DNA of 64,000 nt, from the NCBI GenBank assembly GCA_029718625.1, contig CM056395.1:22724480-22788479 (forward strand). Direction: 5' to 3'. The notes under the pieces are model-generated. The model made no database searches. It saw only the letters and a program-made list of their open reading frames with translations, and was not told the origin of the DNA. The DNA comes from Synaphobranchus kaupii (taxonomy: Eukaryota; Chordata; Actinopteri; Anguilliformes; Synaphobranchidae). The translations under genes were made by a program, and so were the position numbers. Positions 44,853 through 57,328 of this stretch are shown piece by piece (position 1 is the stretch's first letter; each line of letters begins with the position of its first letter).

Positions 44853-47382
44853 CCGTGCGGTGGTATGATCACGTGTTTCCAATTTTGGGCCGTTTCTATG
44901 GAAATTTGACTGAGCTCAAGATCATCTTTCACTTTCATGCATAAACGTTATTTTTGAGAAGTGAGATATCAGTCCAGAAGGTAGTCATTGGCAGGGGTCC
45001 ATTCAATTTACTCAAAAAAAAAGACAGAGGGGAAAGACATATGGGTATGTCAAATTAACAATATAAATTAAAACCACCTTTTCTTATTAATTTGACGTAC
45101 CCATAAATGAGATGAAAGAGAAATATCACCTGTTTAAATGATGTTTATACCCATTCCAATCAGGCCTAATATGGTGGGAATCCATTTGTAAGAAATAAAT
45201 ATATACGTAACTGCACACATTTAATTGTAGCAGACATCCTAAATTTTGGAATGGAAAATTATTCTATCCTGATGGACCAGCATTCAGAAAGGACATTTAA
45301 AATTTTTAAAAAAAAAAAAAAGAAGTTTTCTTGCTATTTTTCTTTTGGAAAGCTCTGACATACCAGCTTCACTCATCTGCAATGGCCCTCTGCCCTCAAT
45401 CCAGGGGCAGGGAAAGCTTTCCTGGGTACTAGCGGGTTCCTAGAGGAGAGGTACATACGTATATGTGTGCAAGCGTGCGCAGGAGGGGCCCATTTTTGAA
45501 AGATATTTTTTTCCCAGCACAAATAATTTCTAGATCCTTCCCTCCCTGCCTCTATCTATTCACACTCGTCTTCCAAACGTTATTTCGAGCTGCTGCTTAC
45601 TTTCCCACTGCAGTCCCCCAAGTCGAGCTTGCGCAGACATGTGTAGGAGGAAGACCACTTTGGACCTGATTTACTAAGATCTGTAGCATGTGCAAAACCT
45701 TTCAGCACACGCAAAACCAATAACAGGCAGACTGAGGGCCCCTGATTGGCCAGTAAAGGGTCGCTGGAGAGCGATGACACACCGTCATCCCAGCCCACCG
45801 AATTCCTCCCTCTCTGGACAATGCTGTGGTCAATTACGCATTGCCCCGTGGAGCAGGCCTGCATGATCTGATGATTCAATATCACATGGTGGGGACCGTC
45901 CACACACTGGAATAGTGTTTTAAACTATGTCTTATATTTAGGAGAGAACCTCGGTTTATTCAGATCCTGACAATTATTTTTTTTTTTAAGCACTGTGGGA
46001 GAGATTTATTTATACATTTTCCCATGATTATTAATCCACTACTTTCCCTTTTCAGTATGTTCCTACCATTGGCCATTTATGTGACTTCCAGTGTGCGAGC
46101 TCGACTGTATTGTTCCTAGTGTAAAACATTGTAACATTGTAATAAATATTGGATATTGGCTTTTCATGGAAATTTCCCAGAAACTTTACGTTTGACCAGT
46201 TTTCAGATCTTTCATTGTCGAACAACTAGTAGCTTGTTAAATTTAAGCTTTTGTTCTCGTTTTTTTTTTCGTCCTCATCCTGCAACACAGGAAATTAATG
46301 TCTTTGATAAGTGTGGCTGGTGGAAAGTCTCCCTTTACTTCTCTGCTTCAGTGAATGTGTAGCCTGGGTCTAATTTAAGTCCCGACATGGCTGTGCTTCT
46401 ATAAAGAGGTTTTGTGCACTTTCTTTAGTATACTTCTGCTGTGCAGCGACTGACTGGGCTGCCAACAGATCCACTCACACATTTTCTCAGGTTTTCTGTA
46501 GTCGCTGCAAGATGCTGCATGGAATCAATGAGGAAAGATCGTTGTTAATGCTGGGCTGGTTCTGATCCGAGCTGTGGGGGAATGACTGGTAAAAACATGG
46601 CCTGCTTTATTTTTAGAGCTTGATGGTTGCAGAGACGTCTGTCAACTGGTAACGTTTACCTCACGCTTTGTTTAGCCTTTTCAGTGAGCAGGATCTCTGA
46701 AGTAACAACTAAGTAGGGAAGAGTATACGGAGGGCTACGCTCCTCAATGACTGGGATGCAAGATCATTTCGGTTAATGGAATTTATTGCCGGACGTTGTT
46801 CGGGCTAATGACACTCTCAACGTCGTTCATCATTATCAGACGACGGGTGTTTGTACGCAGGTGTTCATGGCGCCAATTTGTTGAGTACTGAACAATTAAC
46901 ATTTAGCAGAAAAGGCATTACAAAGAACAGTCACCCCAGAGTAATTGCTCAAATAAACTAATATAGACTTAACCAATAAGTAAATTAGAAGACTGCCCTT
47001 CACCACATTCTGCACAAAGCCTTTTCTCCACATTCTGCGACCCAGTCATTCTGCGATCCCCATCAACTGGCGTTCATACTCTTTGCCCTTAAAATGTATT
47101 TATTATTGTTTTGCATTTACCAATACCCACTAATCTCACATGAGGAATCTGCTTATTGCCTTTTTTTTCAAATATGTACATACAACTCGTAGGATTTGTG
47201 GTGAGGAGATGATAAAAGTAATGAGCTTTGTTTGTTATGACTCTAGACACATTAAATGTATATGCCGTATGTTTTTCCTTCACTCGGTTATGAATAAATA
47301 ATATTTCACAAATTGTTTGTCTTATATAAACTTTTCCCAAAACCTCATCATAGAAGAGATATATTTTATAATACGAGGCAGT

Positions 47383-47635
47383 GTTACTCAATGCTGGACA
47401 ATTCTTTCCTTGGAGGGCTGGTGTACGTCTGTGCAGGCTTTTGTTTCAATCAATTACCCTGGCTCAGCTAGCTAACATGAGTGCCAGGTCGCTTGTAGGT
47501 TAAAGGGAAATGCTTCATACAAGGAAACGGGGACTGTTTTTAGCTGCCATTCAAGAGTTTATCAGAAAATAAAAATATTGTATTGAAATAAATAATTAAG
47601 AGCATAAGACCAGTTATGGTGCTCCATGCCCATCT
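47383..47635. mobile_element. Probable hAT-like MITE fragment
   Basis: The left part reads CAGTGTTACTCAATGCTGG, then TTGGAGGGCTGGTGTACG and TGTGCAGGCTTTTGTTTCAA. The right end as reverse complement begins CAGAGATGGGCATGGAGCACC. Both ends resemble a common fish hAT end ('CAGAGATGGGCAACTCCGGTCCTGGAGGGC...GCAGGTTTTTGTT', from memory). No target duplication was found, so the ends are uncertain. Confidence 0.45.
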
Positions 47636-48359
47636 CTGTTCTATACAACACCAATTAGATCTCTCAGCGCTCTTATAGAGCTTCCCTACGTCCTCATGCA
47701 GACATTGTTTTAGAAGACACTGGGGTGTTGTTGATAGGGAAGATTCTTGTGAATACAGTCCAAGGCGGTTGAAACAATTTCATTCTTGCGGAATGAACGC
47801 TGGCCTCTCCCAGAAATGCAAGGTGCTCCCAGGGAAAAAAAAATGCACAGCCCCCCTAATTCTCCGTAATATGCTCCGCATATTTCTGCACATTTAAATC
47901 ATGTTTGTCAGAAATGCGGGAAGGCGGGTGGGGGTGGGGATGTGGGGGGAGGATCATCTTTTCCGAGAGATTATGAGAAGGAGCCGTACCCACCCTGGAG
48001 GAAAACCCTGTTGATTGTATGCAAATACAATGGCTGACAATACACAGAGTAAACAGGGCAATTGTAAAACGGAAAGCAATGCTAACGCTAATGCCTTTTT
48101 GTAATCAGGGCAGCACTTTTTTTTTTAAGCTTCTCCCTCCCCCCCATCACCTTATATTTTCTCCACAATATAATTCTTAATTTTTCCCAAGAATGAGCCC
48201 ACATTAATTTACCATTCCTGTATTTTGAACTCACCCCTCCTCTTCCCACCCCCCCAAAAAAAAAAAAATGCAGGCTGTTGCTCTCTTTATTAGCAATCCA
48301 CCCATCCCCCCCAAACCCCCACCCACCCATTCCCCCACCCCCATTCCCAGAGGGAATAG

Positions 48360-48690
48360 ATGAGTGACACTTCATACTTGCAGATGCTGTCGGCTGCTGG
48401 CATTTCATCATTGTTAGACTGCGGGCTGGCGAGTATGCTAATGAGGGAGCCGGGGCCTGACACACTTTGCTGACTTGTGCGGTGGCGGCTGGGGCCTTTG
48501 TCAGACCGCGGGGCGACCTCTGACCCCCTCCGCCACTCGGATAATGACGGGCGCAACGCTCGGGCGCTGAGAGAATGAGAAGGCGCGAGCCTCAGTCGAA
48601 TGAGATAACCCCTCTCTTTGTGGGAGGTAAGACCGGCCCAATTCATTAGCAGGCAAGAGGCCGTCAGGGATTCACCAGAAGTCTCCATTT
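48360..48690. promoter_or_regulatory. Candidate regulatory element
   Basis: GC-rich unique sequence with CATTGTT (SOX-like, 48409-48415), ATGCTAATGA (POU-like octamer variant, 48435-48444) and ATTCATTAGC (homeodomain-like, about 48641). It stands out against poly(A/T) and low-complexity neighbours. No coding signal. Confidence 0.27.
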
Positions 48691-49174
48691 TAATAATAAA
48701 AAAAGAGGGGACTAGAATATTATACATTTCAAGAAAGTTGTACTGATGGATTTTAATCTTTCTGATGAAAGCGTTCTGTGACTTAACCCTACAGTTTGAC
48801 GATGTACTGAAAGCGAGCTCTTATAGCAAATACAAGTTGTATGAACCATGAACATGGCTGATTTTAAGTTTTTTTTTTTGTTGTTGTTTTTTTAAAGCCT
48901 GTCTTTATGTGCGTGGGCACACGCGTGTGCGCGTACGTGGATGAAAAGTCGCCACTGTCACTCCCCAGGCCGCACTGATGCCCTAAAGAAAATTAATGGA
49001 TTGTCTGATGACCCTACTATGGGAACAAGTGCAAGGGAGCAATATAGCTTGTCCTTCTCTATTGTCCCTGCCTCTCCATTGATGGGAATACACCGGGCCT
49101 TCCACAGCTGCTGTAGGCTCAGTGCCTTCGCTCTACAGGCAGTCGGGTCAGAACGCAGGCTTGGTGTGCACCGC

Positions 49175-49422
49175 ACTCTCAGAAAACATATGTACAAAAA
49201 GCACCAAAAAGGGTACAATCACTTATGACTGGGGTGGTGCCCTATAGGTACGTAAAAATTGTACCCCTAGCCAGCTATATGTAACCGATTTGTACCTTTT
49301 TTGCTTGAAAAGGTACTTATTAGTACCAAAAATAGAACATTATTGTACTTTCAGGGTACATTTGGGAATTTGTTCCTGAAAGAAGAAAAATGCAGCTCCA
49401 CTGTACCTTTATTTCTGAGAGT
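49175..49422. mobile_element. MITE rich in GGTACAAA / TTTGTACC blocks
   Basis: It starts ACTCTCAGAAA and ends TTTCTGAGAGT, an 11-bp terminal inverted repeat. Between them are many GTACAA, GGTAC and TTGTACC words in both orientations (for example ACCGATTTGTACC and GAAAAGGTACTTATTAGTACC), so the RNA or single strand would fold extensively. Repeats of this composition are very common in teleosts, from memory. No target duplication was confirmed. Confidence 0.65.
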
Positions 49423-50593
49423 TCCTCTACTTGAATTTCTCTATTCTGGGATCCGGGTCCGATGGGCATTCAATTATGAGTCCAATTGTGTTCAGAGAAA
49501 GCACAAACACTGCTTCCAAACGGAATTCCACCTTCTCCAACATGGATAATGATGACGATTGCCTTTTCAGAACCCGGCCTGGTTAACTGTTTGGTTAATG
49601 AGAACAGGTAGGCGTTCATTTTTAGTGATGATAACGGTTGCTATGAGAGCTACCAAATGTCTTCATTGTGGGCAACTCATCAAATTCAAGGTTTATTGCG
49701 CAGTTTCATGCTGCATTCTGGTGCATTGTGTTAGCCTAGAATTCAAACCTCCTCCACTAGTTAATACTGAAGGCCAGCTTTTCAAACAGCCAATGCTTAT
49801 CGTTAGAGGAATACAAAACCAAAAAATACCAAACGTTTCTTTTCCAGAATCCAATAATCTTTTTGAAAAGTGGCTTGTGAGTATATCTGAACACAATGTG
49901 TGGCTTGTACATGGTGATTTCCATTGTTCAGATATTCTTTTCTAACGCTTCTCCTTTTTACAGAACCCGTTGGCGTCCCACATAAATAGTGACGTTCTAT
50001 TCAGGACTTTAGTAACAGGTATGTGTTAGCCATCACGCTGAAGGCCATCACGCTGAAAACATTCACAGCACATTTCATTCACTCTATTTACCATGACGGA
50101 CATATTTCCTTAAATTTTCGAAGTACAGAGTCCACACAGGCGGAAGTGTGAAACGTATCACAGCCTTTTACTCTCTTCACACCTTTGATTTTGACTCTGG
50201 AGGCAGTGTAAACAGGGGTGCGTTTGACAGTGAGGTGTCGTTTGAGCATATCTGGGCCGACTTAATTGGGTCAAGATCTCGCCAGCTGAGGAGGGAGTTA
50301 CCCCCTCACACTTCCCCAGGGTGGGGGGGTCGACCTTTGTCATCATGCCAGTGGGTCCAGGTTGTTCTGCCCCACTAACACAGTGAATCCGATGATCTGG
50401 CTGAAGCACGACAGGGTTTAGGCGTGAAATACGGACTGCCCACCCGGGCAGCAGAAAAATACCATTTACACAACATGAACGAGTACTAAGATACTAAAAC
50501 AGTTATTTTTTGGGGTTTGCATATTATTTGTACAGGCTAATCTGCCTTCAAATGCTGTTCGGTTGCTGTTACTTGTGCTAATGTTAATATATT

Positions 50594-50594
<1 letters not shown>

Positions 50595-50627
<33 letters not shown>

Positions 50628-50853
50628 TGCAGTAGTAGTAGTAGTAGCAGTAGTAGCAGCAGCAGCAGTAGCAGTAGTAGTAGCAGCAGTAGTAGTAGTA
50701 GTAGCAGTAGCAGTAGTAGTAGTAGCAGCAGTAGTATCAGCAGCAGCAGTAGTAGTAGCAGCAGTAGTATCATTAGTAGTAGTAGTAGCAGCAGCAGCAG
50801 CAGCAGTAGTAGCAGTAGTAGTAGCAGTAGTAGTAGTAGTAGTATATTAGTAG
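50595..50853. repeat. (AGT/AGC)n trinucleotide array, about 260 bp
   Basis: Irregularly mixed AGT and AGC triplets with occasional ATC, read as poly-Leu on the minus strand and poly-Val/Ala on the plus strand. It lies 300 bp before the assembly gap. Confidence 0.97.
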
Positions 50854-51066
50854 CAGTTAGCTGTAGAAGCAGTAGTGCTTATAAAGCAAAGTCGTAAAGT
50901 ACAGGTGACAAAGGTATATGCGATATAAGTGCCTGCAGTGATAGAAACAGAAGTTGCTGTAGCATTAGTATTGCATTTTATTTTCTTTCAACAGACTAAA
51001 TTGAAGTTTTTATTTTCCCTGAGGATTGAATTGAAGGCTTTTGTTGGACTTGTTATTGCTTTTAAT

Positions 51067-51740
51067 GAAAAAAAAAACCCCAGTCTCCATTGCTGCAAAC
51101 CCTCCCTAATAATTGCATTCTGCATCGCTCAATGCATTTAGCACACTTTAACTTCNNNNNNNNNNNNNNNNNNNNNNNNNNNNNNNNNNNNNNNNNNNNN
51201 NNNNNNNNNNNNNNNNNNNNNNNNNNNNNNNNNNNNNNNNNNNNNNNNNNNNNNNNNNNNNNNNNNNNNNNNNNNNNNNNNNNNNNNNNNNNNNNNNNNN
51301 NNNNNNNNNNNNNNNNNNNNNNNNNNNNNNNNNNNNNNNNNNNNNNNNNNNNNNNNNNNNNNNNNNNNNNNNNNNNNNNNNNNNNNNNNNNNNNNNNNNN
51401 NNNNNNNNNNNNNNNNNNNNNNNNNNNNNNNNNNNNNNNNNNNNNNNNNNNNNNNNNNNNNNNNNNNNNNNNNNNNNNNNNNNNNNNNNNNNNNNNNNNN
51501 NNNNNNNNNNNNNNNNNNNNNNNNNNNNNNNNNNNNNNNNNNNNNNNNNNNNNNNNNNNNNNNNNNNNNNNNNNNNNNNNNNNNNNNNNNNNNNNNNNNN
51601 NNNNNNNNNNNNNNNNNNNNNNNNNNNNNNNNNNNNNNNNNNNNNNNNNNNNNNNAAAACCCAGTCTCCATTGCTGCAAACCCTCCCTAATAATTGCATT
51701 CTGCACCATCGCTCAATGCATTTAGCACACTTTAACTTCA
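51067..51740. repeat. Duplicated contig ends around the gap (likely false duplication)
   Basis: The roughly 87 bases before the gap (51067-51155, CCCAGTCTCCATTGCTGCAA to CACACTTTAACTTC) reappear directly after it (51656-51740), with only a homopolymer-length difference and a 3-bp insertion (TGCATCGC against TGCACCATCGC). This is what two overlapping contig ends or two alleles look like when placed side by side instead of merged. Confidence 0.9.
51156..51655. other. Assembly gap of exactly 500 N
   Basis: All 500 positions are N, a fixed-size scaffolding placeholder rather than a measured distance. The bases on the two sides of the gap are the same sequence repeated. Reading frames spanning the gap are artefacts. 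Confidence 0.99.
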
Positions 51741-51954
51741 TTTAAAAGCACCAGGACCAGCCATCAAGCTCTGCGTGCGCTGGCCATTATAATTACTTTC
51801 AACTACATGTGCCCTTTGTTCAAAACTTTCTTTTCACTGTGTTTGGAAAGGGGCGTGCGATGAACAGGCTGTCGGGCTGCCTCAGAGGAGGTTTTATGTT
51901 TCAGGTTACCCCTCTCTCTCTGGAAAATAAATAAATAAAGAAATCTATTTCCTC

Positions 51955-52074
51955 TGCTCTCTCTCTCTCTCTCTCTCTCTTTCCCTCCCACACACACTCA
52001 CATTTTATTTTTCCTTCTGTCTCCGATTCTCTCTCTGTCTCTCTCACTCTTTTTGTCTATCTCACACTCTCTCA

Positions 52075-52120
<46 letters not shown>

Positions 52121-52220
52121 TTCCCTCTCTCTCCCACACGCACTCACATATTATTTTTCCTTCTGTCTCCAATTATTTTCCTCCCTCTCTCTCTCTCTCT
52201 TTCTCTCTCCTTCTATCTCC
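51955..52220. repeat. (CT)n-rich region
   Basis: Three CT tracts (51957-51981, 52078-52117 and 52183-52208) are separated by two diverged copies of a segment reading TCACATTTTATTTTTCCTTC / TCACATATTATTTTTCCTTC followed by TGTCTCC. The latter point to a tandem duplication of about 150 bp. Confidence 0.9.
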
Positions 52221-52239
52221 AGTCCTTTATTTCTCCTCT

Positions 52240-52480
52240 CCTTCTCCCTCCATTGTTCCATTGTGGTCTCTGTGCGCGCCGGCCAGCCATATGGCAGCTG
52301 AGAGAGGAGGGTGTGATATGTGGTTTCGCCCGTCTAACAAAAGGCGCCCGCGCCACCAATGATGTCCATGAATGCTTAAGGAGACACGGGAGCACGGGGA
52401 GACCTGCCGCCCTGTCAGAGTTTATTTCTATCCACACTATATCTGAACGCTGGAGGGGCCATACACTCCCTCTTTGTGGA
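52240..52480. promoter_or_regulatory. Candidate regulatory element between simple repeats
   Basis: Complex sequence between a (CT)n region and a poly(C)/(CA) region. It contains CCATTGTT (52250-52257), CATATG at 52288 and CAGCTG at 52295 (two abutting E-boxes). The contrast with its repetitive flanks suggests retained unique sequence, possibly under constraint. Confidence 0.25.
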
Positions 52481-52999
52481 CCCCCAACTGCCCTTGACCC
52501 CCCCCCCCCCCCAAAACACACAAATGCGCGCACACACACACAAAGCACGCACACACAAGCATATGTCGAAACACACGCCCGCATACACACAGAAACACAC
52601 CCACATGCACACAGAAACACACACAGACCCTTTTCAGTCATTTATAGTGGGACTGAGTTGTGAGATGGAGCACTACATGGCATCGTACTAAAATGAAAAT
52701 AGCTATTAATGGTCAAATCTATTCAAGCAATGTTTTACAGAGTGAATTTATGGAAGCATGGATGTATACCAGCATGTATTGTTGCTTATTTAAATGAAGC
52801 TGAAGTTGGGAATGTTTCAGTTTTGGAAGTAGTCTCAATGGTTCTATAACTTGTGAGCGCTGTGATCTTGATTTTCAAATGCGAAATGACTCAAACCAAG
52901 GGACGACTATCTAATCTCCACACAAATGGGTAGTGCATCTTATATCTCTGTCATATTTGTGTGTACGCATCTCGCCCGCATATTACTCAATGCATTGGG

Positions 53000-53230
53000 G
53001 TTCTGAGCAGTCGTTCCCAGAGGTGGCGGTGCAGTGATTTAGTGAGCGTGAAAAATTAGCACTTATTATGCAGGTCCGAACAGCCTGCGAGCTGCAGTGA
53101 AATCCGGCTCCACTGTGGACGCACATATTCACACAATAGAGATCTGGAGCGTGGTCCGCCAGCTGGTTAAAATAATTCAGAGCAGATTGAAACCCCTCTG
53201 GCAATGTGATGGTGGACACCAACACCAATT
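53000..53230. promoter_or_regulatory. Candidate conserved non-coding element
   Basis: Unique, balanced-composition sequence with no repeats and no plausible coding frame. An AATTAGCACTTATTATGC stretch and a TTAAAATAATTC stretch give homeodomain-type words. Only composition supports it. Confidence 0.2.
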
Positions 53231-56039
53231 ATATCTGGTAGCTATTTCAGAATAGACTGCAGACAGAATACTCAGAATACACTACAGAGTAACTGATTTT
53301 GAACAACCTTGCATTTGCATGCTCTTCTACTCTCCTCTTGATTGGCACATTTCGGAAAATGAAGGAAGGCGCAAAACTGCATGTGCAAATTATTTGTGCA
53401 ATTCATCAGGATTGATTCCCCATGACAATCCATCTAGCTCCTGGTGAATGGAGGTTTGCCACACTAAGGAGAACACCAATAAAGTTTTTTTAAGTAACGA
53501 TGTACGTGATGCACATTCAAAAAAGATATCATTCGTAATAATGGGCGCTAGTGTCAAATAATTTGCATAAAATGGCAAATGTTTTGTCAAATGGCACATT
53601 TCAGAGGTTTAGTTGGGGGAGTCACTTAAGACTCATGGATGAGCCAGCTGTACTGCCAAGTTTGAACTATATCTTCTCTGGAAAACGTTTTTGCTTCCCA
53701 TGTCATTGAAAAGAGCGTCTTGTTGTGTCTGGAAAGCTATGACGAGTGTCTCTAAGTGGAGTAATGGTAGGTTCTAATCTTAGCTCGCCTTTCTCAGCCA
53801 TTGGCATTTAATTTTTCAACGCGGATTCTTTTGTTTCTGTTGACATACACCAACATGTGTGTGAGACAGAGGCTAACGGAGTCCCGGAATTCCTTTGTGC
53901 GAGTCTAGTGGAGACAGACCCTCTCGGGGGAGAAACACACACTCCGACACTTCTGTTGGAAAATGTTCGAGTCAAACACTGCGCGTCTTTGTGAGGGCCC
54001 GTGCTAACTGCTGCTCTCCGCCTCGCTATTACTCGAAACAGAGCTCTCAGGGTAAAAAAAATGTATTTTTTTTTTAAAACGAGGCCGAACAAAAGAGCCA
54101 TTCACTCCCTCCTGCTCCCCGAAGCCACATCTGTTTACATGGCCTCTGTCCACCGACGAACGCCAACACCCTCCCTCCCTTTATCTCAGCGAGACAACAC
54201 TGGTAGCACTCAGACTTTGAGGTCTTTGTCACCAAGCAGATCTTAAATTATTGTCTATTTTGTTGCGGGGGGGGGGGGGGGGGGGCAATATAAAACCAAC
54301 AGTTGGTCTTTTTGTTTCCTGCGGGGACATGAATTAGCCCACACGTGTTTCTAGTCTTCTGCAGACCGTTTAACAGCAATGAGGAACTCAGTTTCGAAGG
54401 CAGTTTTGTGTTCTTTTTTTAAATTTCCTTTTTTTTTTTTTTTTTCTTACATCCCTTTCATTCTTCAGCCCCTTTCGTGACAAAAAATGATTAATAGTTG
54501 CACTGGTGGCGTTCATCCATCACTGCTTTTTGTAGTGATTAATTCACGTGAGCGCAGAAGTGTCAAAAACTGAGGGAGAATTCAAAGTTATCCGCTGCAT
54601 GTTTCCATCGCATGCTGCATGTTTGGCTACAGGCGCACGACACTGTCTATCAGGACGTTTGAAGTCTTTGCATTGAGTCATTTTTGTTCTCGTTATCTAC
54701 GGTTGTGACAATTTGACAATTTGTCTGATCAGCAGGAGATTATTTACTGTGCTCAGTACATGCGGCTTGACAAATAACTGACCATTGAGCAGAGGCTGAA
54801 TAAGGATTAACGTTGCGCATGTGATTTAAACAGCGCTGGCTTAAATCAGGGAGCCATTTATTTCAGCTAGATGAAAGGCAACCTCCAGCCAGCTTTGTCA
54901 GTGTAAAAGGTGAAATATAATATTCCCTAATAACCCTGCCTCTGAAAAGCTACACAGGAGTTTTTTCTTTTCTTTTTTTCTTTTCTTTTTTTTCCGTCTA
55001 TTCTTTAAAGGCTTGCGGCTAAAACAACATTTGTAATTCTGCCCCATCGAAAACATCTGCAATTTCTAACACTATAGTGTCTTGGGAAGATAAGGAGGGA
55101 AGAACTGTTTCTCTATTGCATTGGTAACTGACTCAATTAAAAAGTAAAAAGAGAGCAATTAAAATGGAACAAAAGGGAACTAAATGTTGTCTTGCTCGTG
55201 TTGAATAGAGACACCACCCCCCCCCTCCACCACCACCTCCACTATCACTATCTCCTTTGCCCCAACCTTAATTTCTTCAGACATTTCTTGCCTGTGGCTC
55301 AGCCTCTGAAGGTTGGATCACTTTCTGCTGAACGCGGCAGAAAGAGAGTATGAGGTATCTGACTTCCTCTCGTTTTGTTTGGCTGAGCCAGCTGGTGCTG
55401 GGGCCTATCGCGTGGAGAGAGAGAGAGAGAGAGAGTGCCCTGCATGCTCACTGCAGGGTTCAGACCTGGGTCTCGTTAGCGCTCCACGTGAGCCTCACGA
55501 ACGTGATCAAGATGTGGCGTCTGGCTCTGCTGGCCAAGACCGAAGTCATCGGCTCCTCGTTAATTTCATTGTTTTGGCGCACGCTGGCGGGGGTCCAGCC
55601 TGCTCCTGAAACAGCTAGCGGACCTTACACATGCATTCCGTTTCCTAAAATTTTTTTCTTTTCTCCTGGCATAAATACCACCAACCAACGGTCTATTTTT
55701 AACCCGTGCGCAAAAAAGATAAATAAATAATGGACCTGCTCTCATTCAGGCGAGTATATTTACTAACCGGAAAACACAGGCAAGCATACTTAGGAGGCTA
55801 CGGGCCTTTCCAATTTCTGCTGTTTGCTGTTTCTGCTTGTTCTTCTCTGCAGTTTTATTACAACTGTGGCTATAGAAAAAGAGAATGGTTTGAGGGTCCT
55901 TTCATGATGAAGTCCAAATGGCCCTCAAAAAAGGAAAGAAAAAGAACTGGCTTGGATTCAATCAATATTTGCTTCTAACTTCCAAAATAAATGGAAGTTG
56001 TTAGAAGAGTTATTTTCTTTTCTTCACAATGGCAGTTTG
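53231..56039. other. Intergenic, no gene seen
   Basis: Contains long T, G and CT-type runs. The stretch 54780-54960 is complex and could be regulatory. Frames up to 126 codons near 55.3-55.7 kb lack any recognisable domain. Confidence 0.45.
54267..54286. repeat. G homopolymer of about 19 bases
   Basis: One of three long G or C runs in the window. The others are at 56957-56977 (G) and 52499-52512 (C). Such runs can form quadruplexes and are prone to sequencing-length error. Confidence 0.9.
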
Positions 56040-56530
56040 GCGAGTTCTGCGATGACCAAAAATGAACTCGCCGAACTGCACTTGTGAAGTTAAGGGACTT
56101 GCCGCGGAGTGAATCCAGGTCAGAATGAGCCTCGCTCGCAAAAAATAAAACCGCAGAGGCTCAGGAATGCAAGCAGCGCCTTTCAGAACTATGTTTCGCG
56201 GCGCGAAACGTCCAAGTAGCGCGTCTCCGCTACGGCTTGGAACGTGACCGTAAAAATTCGGGGCATGCGTTGGCCGCTTCCGGCAAATTCCTCGCTGGGA
56301 ACACGAGTAACCTCGCTCCCAGCGTTTCCTCTCGCGGGCCTTGAGCCAAGACCCGATGCTGCAGAAGCAGCAGCTATCCCACAGCTGAGGATTATGGGTC
56401 TTCCGCAACGTGACGTGGAGGCGTACAGAGTTCAGCGCTCCTCCTCCGCTCCGTGCCGGAAAAGCGAGGCGCCGCGCCTCGGGAACGCGGCACGGGGAAT
56501 CACGGAGTTCACGGAAGGAGAACATGGTGA
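56040..56530. promoter_or_regulatory. Second orphan CpG-rich block
   Basis: There is dense CpG around 56095-56135, 56195-56300 and 56405-56515 (GCGGCGCGAAACGTCC, GAACGTGACCG, GAGGCGCCGCGCCTCGGG). Opposed open frames of 174 and 109 codons exist but look like by-products of GC-rich DNA. No known domain is seen. The candidate status rests on CpG density alone. Confidence 0.4.
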
Positions 56531-57014
56531 CCACAGCCCAGGCTCCCCGTGGAGTTTAATCAGACTCCGCTGATAGCCTTTCTGATCACTGGAGACATCT
56601 GTAATCATGTCGGGGGGAAACGCCTTGTGAGGGGCAGCAGTGTGCGGGTCCTTCATTTTCGATACTGACTGACAAATAACTCATTTTAGCCAGCCGTCTC
56701 CCGAGAGAGGAGACTGTCTTTGTAGTGTCACTTCCAGCTCTTGGTGAACTGCCTCGTTCACCAACGGCTCATCAATGAACTCACACCGTTTTCCAAGGTG
56801 ATGCTTGGGTGTCTGAGTGATCAGACAGCTAACCATACATAGAAAAAAATCAGCATTTTCTTCTCTGAATGAAGAAAAAATATTTCTTCCTCTGCAGTAA
56901 TGAAAATATCTTGGCAGGTAGTCAGGCCAGTTTCCATTGTGCACAGGAGAGGGGCTGGGGGGGGGGGGGGGGGGGGGTGTTGGAGGGGGTCAGGTTCCCA
57001 GCATACATCAGTAA

Positions 57015-57172
57015 AATCTACTACACGTACACACAAACACACACGCATACACACACACACACATGTACACACACACACAGATAGACAGCAAACAAAACCA
57101 CTACACAGCACTTAGTAACATGTGAGAATATTTATCATGCACACACACACATACACACACATACACATGCGT

Positions 57173-57229
<57 letters not shown>

Positions 57230-57291
57230 AACACAGATATAGATCAGCCAAAACCACTACACAGCCCTTAGCAACATGTGAAAATATTTAC

Positions 57292-57328
<37 letters not shown>

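Larger units (their letters stand above)
44853..50594. other. Intergenic with MITEs, no gene seen
   Basis: Contains the repeats at 47.4 and 49.2 kb and the candidate element at 48.4-48.7 kb. The segment 45655-45730 (GGACCTGATTTACTAAGATC) resembles the end of another fish MITE, but no partner end was found. Confidence 0.45.

Noticed and set aside
50537..50850. Poly-Leu and poly-Val/Ala frames
   Set aside because: Artefact of the (AGT/AGC)n array.
51062..51741. Four frames of 177-215 codons made mostly of X
   Set aside because: They run through the 500-N gap and have no content.
55313..55730. Overlapping frames of 98 and 126 codons
   Set aside because: They include a GA microsatellite and have no domain or splice context.
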